Positions 1-13,314 of a DNA stretch of 64,000 nucleotides are shown here, piece after piece. This DNA is from Zerene cesonia (taxonomy: Eukaryota; Arthropoda; Insecta; Lepidoptera; Pieridae), in NCBI RefSeq assembly GCF_012273895.1, contig NC_052118.1:7279164-7343163 (forward strand), written 5' to 3'. A program made the translations under genes and the position numbers. The notes under the pieces are model-generated. The model was not told where the DNA came from and did not search any database. It was given only the letters and a program-made list of their open reading frames with translations. Positions within the stretch are counted from its first letter, which is position 1. Each line of letters opens with the position of its first letter.

Positions 1-1079
1 AGAGTAATTTGTGTCAAACAAATTATCAACAACGCTATTACTATTATATTCTAAATTTATTTTCCTGTGCAATTCTTACAAAACTAGCCAAGCAAAAACA
101 GCTCTCAAGAAAAATATGACTATAATATACAGTGGTATAAAATCATTTGACGCAGCGCGACGACCAAACAACTCTAACTAGTGCTAACAAGCCTGTAAAA
201 TGACGAAGTCTGTTCCGCAGCTGCTATTTGTTAAAGAAAAATAAACTTCTTTAGTCGCTTAAATCTACCACTTTTTCACCAAGTTAAGCATAGTATATTC
301 GCTGTTTGATAAACTTTTTTGTTAGCCTAATATGCATCAAGAAAGATCGTCTAAGCGTTATACTTTCATGGAAACAAAAAACATATCATAAATATTAAAT
401 CGCAATCGCAATTTAAACATTATCCAATCACATTTACATTCAGCAAAACGAAAACGTCATTCACAAATGGAGTACAGAACATTGTAAACATTAATATGAA
501 ATAATATTATCTCAATCGCACAGCCATTCCTGCTCATATTGTATAAAATTACAGCGGCGTAAAAGCTTTTCAGGGGACAAAAACGAGAATAGCATAACGC
601 TCCCCTCTGGACGTAGAAGGACGGTGAAACATGGTCTGCATTCAGTAGTAATGAATGCACGGCCTTAGTACAGTTTGACAGGAACTAATTTGGACGGAGC
701 AATCCGATAGGGACCGAATTCGTAGTTTTTGGAAGGCAGACAAGAGCGCAATGAAGTAATTCTGCATTAAATCGAATGTACTAGTGTTGGTCTGGCGATA
801 AGGATCTTCTGTATGAGTAATACCTATGAGAGATCATTCGTGAGTATAATATGTTGCTCTAGGAAAAATAGAAAAACATCTAACACCACGATATATTTTT
901 GTTTTCATATTCTAACACATACATTTCCTAACAAGCTTGTCTACCAAACACCGCTATATAAATTTATTTATCTCAATTTTTGGTAAGGATTTATAAGAAC
1001 AAATATATGCGTATACATATTGCTCACACATTCGCTTTCGCTCTTTTACTTAATTTTATTGAAACGCACGTAAATACGC
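1..1079. other. No gene recognised
   Basis: AT-rich sequence. The short minus ORF at 457-660 has no recognisable domain. Confidence 0.6.
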
Positions 1080-1157
1080 TTTCGTTGTATGTATGTAACA
1101 AATACATACATACAACGAAATTTTACATATACGAGCACAAGCTCGTATATGTAAAAT
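1080..1157. repeat. Two abutting perfect hairpins
   Basis: Hairpin 1 has 18-base arms at 1080-1097 and 1103-1120 with a 5-base loop. Hairpin 2 follows immediately with 16-base arms at 1121-1136 and 1141-1156 and loop acaa (17 bases if 1120/1157 pair). The arms have no mismatches. They lie inside a chance ORF. Confidence 0.9.
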
Positions 1158-1621
1158 ATAAAGGAGCAGTATTGGAGAACGTTCATGTAATCTTCTCATA
1201 TAGAAAGGATATTAACAAATGTATAAGAAAATATCATTTCAAGGGACAAAACCGGGTCGTACTTATAAAGTAACCCTAAACCACAATGGTCAAGGGTCAT
1301 TTAAAATTCCTTACAGTCTCGACTTCGGTCAGCTCACCACAGACATTATGAGAATTACAATCATACTAAAATGTGTCTTATTGTTTTCGAGATATAAACT
1401 GAATTGCTGTAAATTTCAGATAGTATTATATAAGTATATGCTTGTACATTATAAGGGCTTAATGTATCCGCTACGCATTGAGCGTGAAACGCCTGTGTGA
1501 ATATCTAATTTGTACACGACTGTGCTAAGACCGGTTTTAATAATTTATGTATTTTTGCATTCCAATTTTTAAATGTCGATTAAGTTTCAGGAACTGTTAT
1601 TCTGCATGTATAAAAGTGAAT

Positions 1622-1760
1622 CCCTGTATCCCTTGGTCACGCCATCACGTGTGAACGGCTGGACTGATTTGAAAAATTATTTTACCAGTAGAAAGCTGCA
1701 ATGATACTGACTACCATTGACTATATATGTACCATGGGTGAAACTGGGGCGAACGGCATA
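1622..1760 (+). mobile_element. Decayed Helitron-related fragment
   Basis: The stretch ggactgatttgaaaaattat, then ctatatatgtaccatgggtg and ggggcgaacgg, matches in order the interior and 3' part of the element at 7721-7888. Both termini are lost. Confidence 0.45.
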
Positions 1761-3726
1761 TATTCAAGCATAAAAATTAAAAAATAAAAATTTGCCTGAT
1801 AAAAAATTTAACTACTGTAAGATCGTATAAAAATAATAAAAAAATAGTGTCCGAATGACAACTTACCTCTTTTTCTGAAAACAGTTACAAAAAATTCATC
1901 TACCATAAGGTTAAAATGGCAACAAATGCGATGACAGCACTATATATTAAAGGATAGTATTATTTAAAAGCCAAGATTTCCTCGTGGGATAATTATGACA
2001 GGTGAAATCCGACGAGTGAAGTCTTCGTATCCAGGGCTTCCCATGATGTAGACGTTTGCAATCCCTTGAGCCTTCTCTTGAAAATGCGAACCCTTTTTAT
2101 GAAACAAAATTGTGCTAAAGTTTGTTAAGCTGTTATAACATTTATTTTCATGCCTGTTGGGGTGACTTTTCCGCGTAAAGATAACTTATTTAAATGATGC
2201 ACAGTAAGATAGCTTTTGTTTACCTGCGTCGGCATCCACAGATTGCTGTTATCGAGACTGACAGATTTTAATGGTAACTATGTAAGTAACACTTGGAAAT
2301 AACGAATTCATAAAGCAGTATGGTTCTTGAAAACCACCGAATTAAAAAACTTTTTGTACTATTTTAGTGTAAGCAAGTTTAGGACAAGTACAAAAATCCT
2401 TCGGAGATATACATTTTTAACTGTAGTATAATATCTAGTTTATGTATTTTGTAATCTATGATATAACTCACAATGCAACAAAATATATGAGTAATAAGTA
2501 TTTATTTAATTTTTTTTTTTTAATTTAAAATCAAGTTTATTACTGTAGTAGTATAAATACACAGTACAGTAGTAGTATACCTACTGTATACTATAGTATA
2601 GTATAAATACACACAACATGCAAATTAAATTGATAGTATTAAATAATAGCCCATTAAAATAATTGATAATTTATTTTATTTTATTTAACAGTGCATAAAT
2701 AAATGAGGAATTAGTATTTTTATATTTATACAATTTGGAGACCTCTTCATATGTAATATGATAAACTATTATTTAACTACGAAGTTTAAGATGTTCATTT
2801 CAACAAATTCAGCAGTTACATGGTATTGAATAGTTGCCGTAACAAGGTCAGCAAAGTCCGAAGTCAAATAACGGTAGGCTGATATCGTATTATGTGAATA
2901 AGGAATATGCAAAATGTGAACAAATCGTGTGGTACAAGTCACGTGGGAGAATTATCTAGTAATACATAAGTGTATAATACAGATTTAAGGTCGTGTGTAG
3001 CCATGGGGGGAGATTCTGACCGCTTAAAGTCAGTTTCGGTCCCTGAAAAATTTACATATTTAAAATTCAACGCGTGTGGCCTGTATCATTTACTAATTAT
3101 TTAGTTTTTATTAGACTGTACTGCTCCAGTCGTTGAAGGACTTCTTGCTTGAGAGATTTTCTTATTTACTAATCTTGAATTCCCGAACCCTCAAATCTTC
3201 AATCAAACAACGCCCGTAAGATAATTCTGAAAGAAAGATGCAGAAATAGGATGGCCTTTTAATTTTGTATTCGCTATAAACTTGCACCATTTTACAAATT
3301 GTAAAGGTTAGTTTTAGGGTAAGAAGCAAACAGCTCCAGGGTTGGTAAATATGCTGACGTGGGCCCACATACGGATCCGTTTTTATCTGTCACTAGCAGT
3401 AAGGGATGGCCTTTTAGTTCTCTTTGATAATGTTGACTTTGAATTTATGGGTACATTATTATCATATTTTAATTTCGTAAATAGAAATATGTTTAGTTTA
3501 TTGCGGAAATTTTGACCCGAGTGGGAATATGATTTTAGGTTAAGAACATTTCTGACTTCAATCAGGTTAGTAAGAAGAAGAGATGGAATTAAATAGACAG
3601 TTGATCATTTTACAGTGAGCATCGAGTTAACTTTGGTATTCATTTTTCGTAGAGTGAATTGGCCCTCCAACAGAAGAAAGAATTTGCCAGCGTATCAGCT
3701 ACAGAAATAAACAACGATTAAAACGG
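1761..3726. other. No gene recognised
   Basis: AT-rich with homopolymer T near 2510 and the low-complexity repeats at 2545-2620. Nothing else can be supported. Confidence 0.6.
2545..2620 (+). repeat. Low-complexity imperfect repeats
   Basis: agtataaatacaca recurs around a run of tactgta/tatagta units that can also fold on themselves. Confidence 0.6.
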
Positions 3727-4040
3727 AGCCGAGCACGCATTGATATGAATTGAACCAGCTCACCCCGGGTGAGTTACTACATCCCCATAAAAGTTCAGAG
3801 TTAAAAAATAGCATGCTACTGTGTTTCGTTTGGGGACTGGGGCAGTTGGATGCCCGTATTCTTTTCATTACACTTTTCAGTGCTATTATATAAGCCCTCC
3901 ACTATCCTTTATGTATCCCTTACCCACTGAAGTTAGCAATCCACACATGTATTGTAACATATGTTTATGGGCGGTGCTGGTCGCTTACCATCACCCACCA
4001 GCTCCTTTGCAGTTGGCATCGCATAAAAAAAAATTAACAA
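3727..4040 (+). repeat. Dispersed SINE/LINE-tail repeat, diverged
   Basis: Contains in order gagccgagcacgcattgata, ccagctcaccccgggtgagt, gctactgtgtttcg, tgtttatgggcggtgctggt, cgcttaccatcacccaccag and an A-rich end. The same blocks occur at 34268-34603. The ORF at 3821-4099 falls inside it. Confidence 0.6.
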
Positions 4041-5501
4041 ACTGCATTCCTACACCATTAACAAGTACTTTAGAAATTTTTAAAAACATGCACGTATAAG
4101 ACTTGGAATTTATTACGTCATAATAAATGGGTCACCAAAATCTTGAATAACTTACTGCGTTTTATAATGCTGCATAGAGCGGGCTTACGGCTGAACACAG
4201 CACTTATGTATGGAAGGGATGATCCGTCAAACACTAGATGCCACGTCAGCGAAACGAGAGGGAACGTCAGCCCTCGACGTTTAGCGACAGATTTAGTGCT
4301 GAATTTGGGGTAAGGGAACACACACTTGGCATGGAAATGCGATGGAAATTCGCTGCATTTAATAGTTTAAGCATATAGTGGCTGTTTCTTGTATAATCTG
4401 TATTTAGTGAACACATTTTATTCTTTCTTATACTTGGTCAGGTTAGAAATAAATCAAATTAAAATTCACAAAAATAAGATAAAAGCGAAATTATTATTCC
4501 ATTGAAACAAAGGACATTTATCAACTTTAAAATGTGTCGTTTAATTCTGTTTGTGGTACAGACATTCTACTTTTATGTTATTTTAAAATTGAGACATAAT
4601 TTATGTTTTAATTCAATCGATTCGAAGAACAAATTCAACCTTAAATAATATAAATAAACAGAAAATGTTCAACCACATATCCAGCTACTACCTACAGCGA
4701 GGCATTGAATGCATCACTTGATTTAAGGACAAACATATCTCATGGGCCTGGCACATCGACCTCCGAAAAGAGGGAACGCTGCGGTCACCCATGCTCGCTA
4801 ATGAAAATTCTTTCGTACAAATATTTGCCCACCGAAGACCTTGTGACAAGTTTAGCCAATTCCATTTAAGTGCTCTATAACGAGGGGATACATGTAATAT
4901 TAAATAATTTATACGATTTTAATGAGGTCGAGATATTTGCAGTGGTCCGTGCCATGTTGATTTCTTTGATGAAGCCAAAGATATGTTATTTTAGTCTGTT
5001 TAAGGACTAATAAGATGTTTTATCGATATCACAAAGTGTAGAATATAAAAGTAGACACGGGACTGTTTGCAAGTCTATTTCTACTTTAAGCTTGAAACCT
5101 TACTAACCACCTTGAAATTTCTTTCAGTAACGATAGTAACTTTTCTTTACGTTATTTTCATGTTGTTTTCATGAACCGTGGGATATATTTGTTACATAAC
5201 TAAAAGAAAATTTAATCAAAAGTGCTTCATATTAAAATAATCATATCTCGTGACTCTATTTAGTATCTTACCAATGGCTATGTTTATTGCGCCAATTATA
5301 AAACTTGTTTCCTGGCAACCGTGCCAAATCCTACCAGTCCTTGAGACGAGGGGTGATCGTATGGCTACTCGGTTATTGTGCCCCAACTAATTCGACAGCT
5401 ACAATAAAAACTTTTATTTTACTACTGCAACAATAGATGTCTAGGTTTATTACGTCATCAACGTTATATTGCGCCGCTTTGTATATTTCATAGCAGATTT
5501 A
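4041..5501. other. No gene recognised
   Basis: The slightly GC-richer spots at about 4180-4320 and 4735-4800 have no coding signal I can identify. Confidence 0.55.
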
Positions 5502-6647
5502 TAGTCCGGTCAATTTAGACCAAAAAATGAGGGTGAAGTTACATAAAGTCCCAACAAGCTGAATTTCTGTGAAGNNNNNNNNNNNNNNNNNNNNNNNNNN
5601 NNNNNNNNNNNNNNNNNNNNNNNNNNNNNNNNNNNNNNNNNNNNNNNNNNNNNNNNNNNNNNNNNNNNNNNNNNNNNNNNNNNNNNNNNNNNNNNNNNNN
5701 NNNNNNNNNNNNNNNNNNNNNNNNNNNNNNNNNNNNNNNNNNNNNNNNNNNNNNNNNNNNNNNNNNNNNNNNNNNNNNNNNNNNNNNNNNNNNNNNNNNN
5801 NNNNNNNNNNNNNNNNNNNNNNNNNNNNNNNNNNNNNNNNNNNNNNNNNNNNNNNNNNNNNNNNNNNNNNNNNNNNNNNNNNNNNNNNNNNNNNNNNNNN
5901 NNNNNNNNNNNNNNNNNNNNNNNNNNNNNNNNNNNNNNNNNNNNNNNNNNNNNNNNNNNNNNNNNNNNNNNNNNNNNNNNNNNNNNNNNNNNNNNNNNNN
6001 NNNNNNNNNNNNNNNNNNNNNNNNNNNNNNNNNNNNNNNNNNNNNNNNNNNNNNNNNNNNNNNNNNNNNNNNNNNNNNNNNNNNNNNNNNNNNNNNNNNN
6101 NNNNNNNNNNNNNNNNNNNNNNNNNNNNNNNNNNNNNNNNNNNNNNNNNNNNNNNNNNNNNNNNNNNNNNNNNNNNNNNNNNNNNNNNNNNNNNNNNNNN
6201 NNNNNNNNNNNNNNNNNNNNNNNNNNNNNNNNNNNNNNNNNNNNNNNNNNNNNNNNNNNNNNNNNNNNNNNNNNNNNNNNNNNNNNNNNNNNNNNNNNNN
6301 NNNNNNNNNNNNNNNNNNNNNNNNNNNNNNNNNNNNNNNNNNNNNNNNNNNNNNNNNNNNNNNNNNNNNNNNNNNNNNNNNNNNNNNNNNNNNNNNNNNN
6401 NNNNNNNNNNNNNNNNNNNNNNNNNNNNNNNNNNNNNNNNNNNNNNNNNNNNNNNNNNNNNNNNNNNNNNNNNNNNNNNNNNNNNNNNNNNNNNNNNNNN
6501 NNNNNNNNNNNNNNNNNNNNNNNNNNNNNNNNNNNNNNNNNNNNNNNNNNNNNNNNNNNNNNNNNNNNNNNNNNTTTTAAACAACTTCACAGAAATTCAG
6601 CTTGTTGGGACTTTATGTAACTTCGAATGTCTAAATTGACCGGACTA
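5502..6647. mobile_element. PIF/Harbinger-like DNA transposon with unsequenced core
   Basis: Perfect 19-base terminal inverted repeats, TAGTCCGGTCAATTTAGAC, lie at 5502-5520 and 6629-6647, flanked on both sides by TTA. Inside them is a second perfect 40-base inverted repeat (5535-5574 and 6585-6624), separated from the tip by 14 bases on the left and 4 on the right. A three-base TTA duplication fits the TWA target preference of PIF/Harbinger. A TA duplication with shorter tips is an alternative reading. The core is an N gap, so whether it encodes a transposase is unknown. Confidence 0.7.
5575..6574. other. Assembly gap (1000 N)
   Basis: A run of exactly 1000 N, so the true size is unknown. 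It lies wholly inside the inverted-repeat element above. Confidence 1.
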
Positions 6648-9600
6648 TTAAGGGACTTTCGATTTTCTTGAATGAAAGTGAAAGTTAACAATAGGCGAAA
6701 CAAACAACAAATTACAAATTTATGAAAAATCTATGTTTACTACATTTTTAATATAGGTAACTCTCACTAGGTTATTTTAAGAGATATGTCACAAATAAAT
6801 ACTTTTATATGAGTGAGAAAATATTAATTTAAAGAGATTTAAATATTAATACTATTTGTAAATCGCGAAACGCGAAAGAAGAAAACAAATTATTAAAAAC
6901 AAGCGATCAATCGAAACACACATAATTTTGCGTCCTTCTAATAAAAACTCAGCAAAATGTATATCCCATTTCGTTATAAAATAAATAAAAGTTCTAAGTA
7001 ACCGTGTTTCAGTTGTGTGTTTCTATTTATTTTTATAATGAGTAATGTCTTGTTCGCAACTCGCGGCGTGAAGTTTAAATTAATTTTTCAATCAACGTAT
7101 ACGGGTATGTTTCGAAACTCAGTGTTTGGTCAGCTAACAATAATATTTGACGTGGTTACGTTATCCTGCAACATCAACGATGTGGAGATTGGAGATTGAT
7201 GTTTATTCTTCAATACATCGTTTCAACACGTTTTCTCGTATGTACGTAAGTAGTAGGTACTCTTACCTACGTTAATATTAGAGGGAACTAATAATAATTA
7301 ACTTTAAAGTTTATAGTGGATTTAATATATTAATTTAAGATAGTTTAACGTTACTGAAACGATGGTACCTATCAGATTTACAAATCAATAAATATAATAC
7401 ATATTTCTTTTTAAGTGTGCAATCGCATAATTTCAGTTCGTATGCAATGTTTAGGTTATGATATCGTAGTTGTGCTGCGTAGTTTCACCTACGGATAACT
7501 CGAAGAAATATTTTAACTTCTCATGTGCTATTCTGGTACATAAGCTACATCACTGCCAAGTGCCACCAAAATAGTTATTGGATTAATTTAAAATTATAAA
7601 TATTGAATTGAAATCTTCTTCCTTTATTCACTCATGTGAACCGTGCTGTAAACTTCTATAGCATATATATAATAGCGTAAATGCGAAATGCGAATGTTAA
7701 AATCACATTCAATTGCGTTATCTACACTAATATTATAAAGAGGAAATCTTTGTTTGTTTGGTTGTAATGAATAGGCTCAAAAACTACTGGACCGATTTTA
7801 AAAATTCTTTCACCATTCGAAAGCTACGTTATCCACGAGTAACATAGACTATATATGTACCACGGGTGAAGCCGGGGCGAACAGCTAGTCTCTAATATAA
7901 TCGGTAATGCGATGCTTAAACCTAGTACATTATCTAAATTTGATAGCTTACTATATAGTTTATACATAGAGTATTCTAATTGAGCATCCCAAAGTTTATC
8001 CCAAACTTGCATACTTAATAGCGAACTAATTATGCTTCGAGCATCAAAATTGAACTTCAGACGATAGGTCATTAGTAATCAATAATGAGTCGCACGTGCT
8101 TAATGCGTATCGAAGCCAACCTAATTGGATTTGCGAACCAATTAATGTTCAACATTCACGTCATTATATAGCACAATATATTATAAAGTCAATACGACGG
8201 TACGTCTATTGTTAATTGATTAGTTTCAGCAGATTGAATGCGTCTTGCTTCTGACCACGATGGACGCAGATTATACGATATTGTGCCCGTTGCTTTGGTA
8301 TCTGATATATTTAGATGATGTAGATACTATGTTCTAGATATGCGTTCATGCAACTGAATCTTACTGTACTATTATGATATATATTTCTATTCAGAAAAAT
8401 CATTTAATAGACTGAATGAAATAAAAAGGCAAATTTAGATGTTATAATAGGTTAATGTACTAATATAGTGTTATGTTATCTGTGGTTAAAGCATTGTATT
8501 TCCAATTCCACTGCTATGATTTAAAAAACATAAAAACGCATGCTTTATGTGTAAACATAATGTAACACATTAGATTTTAAGAATCAGAAAGATAAGACAT
8601 AAAAATATATTTTAACAAATAAAAAGCTACCATACGTACAAAGATTCTGATTTTTCACAGTACAGTCATTAAAAAGTCCACAATGTTCTGCTCATATACA
8701 TTTGGAAATTAAATAGCATCCGTGTTTAGAAACCATTTTTGCTCATCATTGACTGAAATATGTCTTACAGATACCTACGCTCGGTCCTCAGTAGTCATAC
8801 AAATTAAAACATCAATATAACTAATACAATACCATTAAATCACCCTTAGTCTTTGTATTCACAGCCAAAATTAATTAACAACGTACTATAATAATAATTA
8901 ATATTTAATCCCAGCCCAAAATGCCATTATAATATCCCACACAAAACCATATTAACCCATCAATCTCTGCATTATTCCCTAGTTAGCAACTATATCTCGT
9001 GGCCAGCAAATCGGCTTACACTTAAAAGCACCCCATACAATATGCAATTACCGGATATTGATGCAATAATATGAACGCTTTGTTCTACCCTGTACTGCGT
9101 CAAATGCCATGCGATTAAGTGCACACTGGTGTTAAGCTTAGTCAAGCTGCTTCTATAGATTCGTGAGTGACGTTTATTGATAATTAATTATGTATTGTTG
9201 GTTTTTAAATAATGACTATTTTTTTGCGAATTGAAATTAAAGTTTTATTCTTGAAAGTTATTTTACTTTATATCTTCTCTCATCTTTTGAATTTGTAAAA
9301 GTGTTGTTACAAATAGGATTGTCATGATGTAATGTCAACATTTAATATCTGTAAAATATTATATCGAATATAATAATGATACATTACACACATACATCCA
9401 TTAAAATTATTTAACATCCATTAAATGATTAGTAACTATGCACTCAACATAAAATATTTACGTTTTAATTGTTCCATCAGTCGCATCAAACAGCAATTGA
9501 AATAGCAATACAAATAACAATAGCTGGACCTATTGCCATTAAAATTTCCATCAAATAAATATCGTATAAAAGTTCGCGTCCATTACACTGATGTTGAATC

Positions 9601-10652
9601 AATACCGGCTCACTTTGGTATTACATGCACTCAAACTATTGATTGCGTTGGCTTAATAATCTCGTATACAAGTCGGTAGCCAACTCTGGGCATTCAATTT
9701 AGTGAATAGTTGCAAAAATACCACTCCCCGATCTATGCTATGTATACATTTGATTAACAAACTGGTTTTTATGAAAGATTCTTTCGCTCGTTCAGTTTTT
9801 ACAATGGGAATGTACAGGCTTTTATAACAATGTTTTTTCAAGCTTTGCGTTTTTCTTTTCGCAATCTATGGAGTTTTAATTAAATTGAAATAGGCAAATA
9901 GAATATTGTTTATTTAATTTTATAGTACTCTTGAAATTGTTATAGGCTTTCACCTTCAACATTAAGATGTTTCCTTTATTTTAATTAATTCAGTGTGCAT
10001 AAACATGTTTTTTTTTTATCGGCACACATGAAAATCTTTTTATAACCTTATATGGAAAAGTTTATGTATATTATCTATATGAACACCAATAATATAACTC
10101 TTCTACGTTTCACCTCCCACTATCCACTCTGCATAGATTATGACGTACACAAACTCGTAGTACTTAGTGAATGATTTCCATAGCTATTGCTCAGTCGGAC
10201 CGTTATGCATTCTGCCTTTGAACCGGCTATAATTTAATTGGAACGTCTCACAGCATCCCGGCTTGATCCAAGTTTGTTCGTCTTGGAAGTTTATTACTTG
10301 CTTTAATCTTGTAAAATGAAATATTGCTAAACATGTGAATATTGCTTCAGAAATTCTAGCTTACATTAGGTAGGCTATTAGATTTGTTGGACGTGGATAA
10401 GATTGATTGCTATTATTTTCTGCTAGGCGCAGAAAAATTTGTACAAGTATTTTATTGCGAAATAAGTTTAAATTAACCATTAAAAGAGGTCCACTCACTT
10501 ACTAAATTCACCTCGGCCTATTACGAAAAAAAAAATTTATTATAACGGTCAGCCGTTTTCAAAATAACTAGCTGTAATAATTAAAGCTACACGATAACGC
10601 CACGATGTCATTAGTTGTTTGTTAACCTGACACTTCTACATCTTAAATAGAT
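6648..10652. other. No gene recognised apart from the Helitron at 7721
   Basis: AT-rich. The ORFs at 7017-7199, 7824-8072 and 9653-9841 lack domains and codon signal. Confidence 0.55.
7721..7888 (+). mobile_element. Short non-autonomous Helitron
   Basis: Begins TCTACACTAATATTATAAAG and ends GGGGCGAACAGCTAG. It is preceded by A and followed by T, the Helitron A|T target. At 168 bases it has no coding capacity. Confidence 0.75.
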
Positions 10653-10757
10653 GAGGATTATCATTCATTCATTTGCAAAAATATATACCTATGTAATAAA
10701 ATTTAGAATAGAGGATTTTCATTCATTTGCAAAAATATATACCTATATAATAAAATT
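10653..10757 (+). repeat. Tandem duplication of about 50 bases
   Basis: gaggatta...tcatttgcaaaaatatatac, then ctatgtaataaaatt, is followed by a second copy from 10711 with ctatataataaaatt. A small indel separates the two, and the first carries an extra attc. Confidence 0.8.
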
Positions 10758-11276
10758 GCTTGAGTGCGTGTTCGATGTTCTAAAGATCTCGACACTTAAC
10801 CTCGAACGACACCCGTATAGACAGGCACAACATAAAAGGATGAATACCTTGATACAAAAATCGTGTTTATAGTCAAATATAAATAAAAATACGGTGACAT
10901 CCAAGTGTGTACGTCGTTTACATAAACCGCAGTTTTCCGGCGCCGTCGTCGGCGCGCGTGACTGATGTTTTTATATGCGGAACCCTGCTATACTGTTTAT
11001 TGCGCAGGCCTACCAGTTGAGCCAAACCACCGGCGTGGCACTAGTTTGTATTTTCGCTTTTTCTTGTCCATACATGGGCTTATGGCACATAGACTTTATA
11101 AGGAGTATCCATAGATTGTATGCTTATAAGAATACCTATAGAATAGAAAACAAATAACGATATAAAAACACATTGATGCAGCCTTTCAAGACACTCATTG
11201 ATAGATAAAGGCCTCCCCCCATAGATATAGTAAAAAAATGGTTGCCTGTAAAGTCGGTTTTACGGGCGAAGATTTT

Positions 11277-11579
11277 ACGTGACAACGTCTTTTTCTCGGT
11301 AGAATATTTATTGATATGAATATTATTAAATTGCACAATAGAAACAAGGAATTGAATGAAAATAAGAATTGCACAAATTTTAACTATAGAAAATATTATT
11401 TGTTTACTAAAAAGACAGAGACAGAGATACAAGCACGCGCCGATTTAATGCGCCTAATTCTCTAGTGCTGCGCGCGCGGCGGACCGATCATAGTTCGGTG
11501 ACTCATCGTAACGTTACCGGGCGGACCACTTTTTCATAAGTGCCTCCGAGCCGCAACCTAATTTAAGACGTTGTCACGT
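11277..11579. repeat. Element bounded by 15-base inverted repeats
   Basis: ACGTGACAACGTCTT at 11277-11291 and its exact reverse complement at 11565-11579 bracket about 270 bases. These include a GC-rich tract (tgctgcgcgcgcggcggacc) unlike the surroundings. It could be a MITE-like element or a known lepidopteran dispersed repeat; no target duplication is clear. Confidence 0.4.
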
Positions 11580-13027
11580 CAAAAGGTAACATGATTAAAA
11601 ATATTTCAAAATTAACACTAATATTTCTAATTCAAATCAGGATAAATAATTGTTGGTAAAATAACATACTCATAACTTTGTTTTTCGGAAACAGACACAC
11701 CTAATAAATAGTACTGACTTCTTCTTATTTTTATTATACTATCTGTTTTAAATATTTTCAATAGATGAAAAATGTTCACATTTGCTAAAGTCCAGACATT
11801 TGTAACATACAAATCAAGAATTGGTAGATCGTTTATTGGATCGGATATTATACATAAATATACAATCGAATAAGAATTCAAAAATGCATGTATTAACAAA
11901 AAAAAATTGTTTTGTGTCTCTACACTATTTTTTAATATAAACGTGGCTTTTCATAGCCCGAAGTTTAATGTTACCGTGTTATATTTGCGTTATATCATGT
12001 GTTGTTATTTTATGTGAAGACGTTCAAGAATTTACTTCGATTATCATAAATCTCAAGTGTGTACTAGAATTTTGATGAGACAACGTTATTGAAATTATTC
12101 ATTGAAACCTCAGCACTGTCTTGTAATTAAGAAGTTATTCAGAATTTCCGAGCATCTTGATACTGAAGGTTTCATTGATATATTTTCTCTTTGAAATATC
12201 TCCTTTCTTATAGATTATATTTTACCGGTTGTAAGTATTGATATGAATTCGTGGATAGTATTTTCTTAATTAAAAAAGTGATGTATCTGGATTTTGGGAC
12301 GTACTCTCTCTAGGGGTGATTAATCCTAAAGGAAATTCCATTATACATCACCCTTACCTTATCGTAGAAGAAATGACAAGTTTAATTCCAATTAATGTAC
12401 ATGTTACATAAGGCCTCTTAACGCATATTTTGTTTTCTTGATATCGCCTTAATCATATATACATGTAAGCAAGACGCAATCAAACATGACGAGAGCATCA
12501 TATTTACAGTTATGCATTGATTTTCAATAATTTATTGCATACTTAAACATTCTCCATTCCGTCCAGGAGAATAATTAAAGCAAGATATGGACCAAAATAT
12601 AACGCTTTGGTGCATAACAGGAATCAATATTATTTGAAGAAATAATGCTCACTGACGATGTAATAAATCAAAGGCTTTATATAAAAAATGGCTGACACAA
12701 TAATCTCATGTTTATTAAATAAATCTAGCGTAATAACTAAACACATAACGGTAAAACTGCTGACATATCAAAATAACAAAAAATATTCAATAACAACTGA
12801 TAAACTTAACTGGTACATACAAGAAGTTATGAAAATGTTTGTATAAGTGGTATAAAAGTTCGTATAAAAAACAATATTATTTTTGACGTGCCGCGAGATT
12901 CGAAAACAAAATTAAACAAATGCAATCCAAAAAATCTTATCATTTATAAAAGTACACTACGTGTACCTTTAAAAGATGAACAATTAAACAACCTTGACAA
13001 AGGCAAAATTATGCAATGAGGAAGAGT
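11580..13027. other. No gene recognised
   Basis: AT-rich spacer downstream of the orphan LITAF exon. The ORF 11627-11899 (minus) looks like chance. Confidence 0.55.
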
Positions 13028-13033
13028 TTTATT
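13028..13033 (-). terminator. Candidate poly(A) signal after the orphan LITAF exon
   Basis: AATAAA on the minus strand about 280 bases past the stop of the exon at 13315-13417. In AT-rich DNA this hexamer is common, so the call rests on position only. Confidence 0.3.
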
Positions 13034-13314
13034 TTTTGCGCAAATTATAGGAAAATTCAGTGTGAGCGAGCGTTGCGGTGGCACGACTTTAGATAACCGC
13101 TCCATTTCCTCTATTCTGCTCCACTCTGGACTTATATTTTACTTTGCTTGGGAAATTTAAAGCCCCACACAAAGAGAAATGCGACTACGTGAAACTATCC
13201 TGAATTCCAGTTCGTTTAGATTGCTCAGCTTGATACAATCTTACATTTACGCTCGCTTGTTCATCTGGATAGAAGACGTGTTTAAAAAATATTTCGCAGT
13301 CTTTGGAACAGGAA

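Noticed and set aside
980..1273. 97-codon plus ORF
   Set aside because: Runs through the double hairpin and low-complexity DNA, with no domain or codon signal.
3821..4099. 92-codon plus ORF
   Set aside because: Falls within a diverged copy of the same dispersed repeat.
5499..6639. Long ORFs on both strands across the first N run
   Set aside because: They consist almost wholly of unknown bases; the same applies to 43087-44213 and 54483-55658.
11136..11432. 98-codon minus ORF
   Set aside because: Overlaps the inverted-repeat element; Ile/Phe-rich as expected for AT-rich chance frames.
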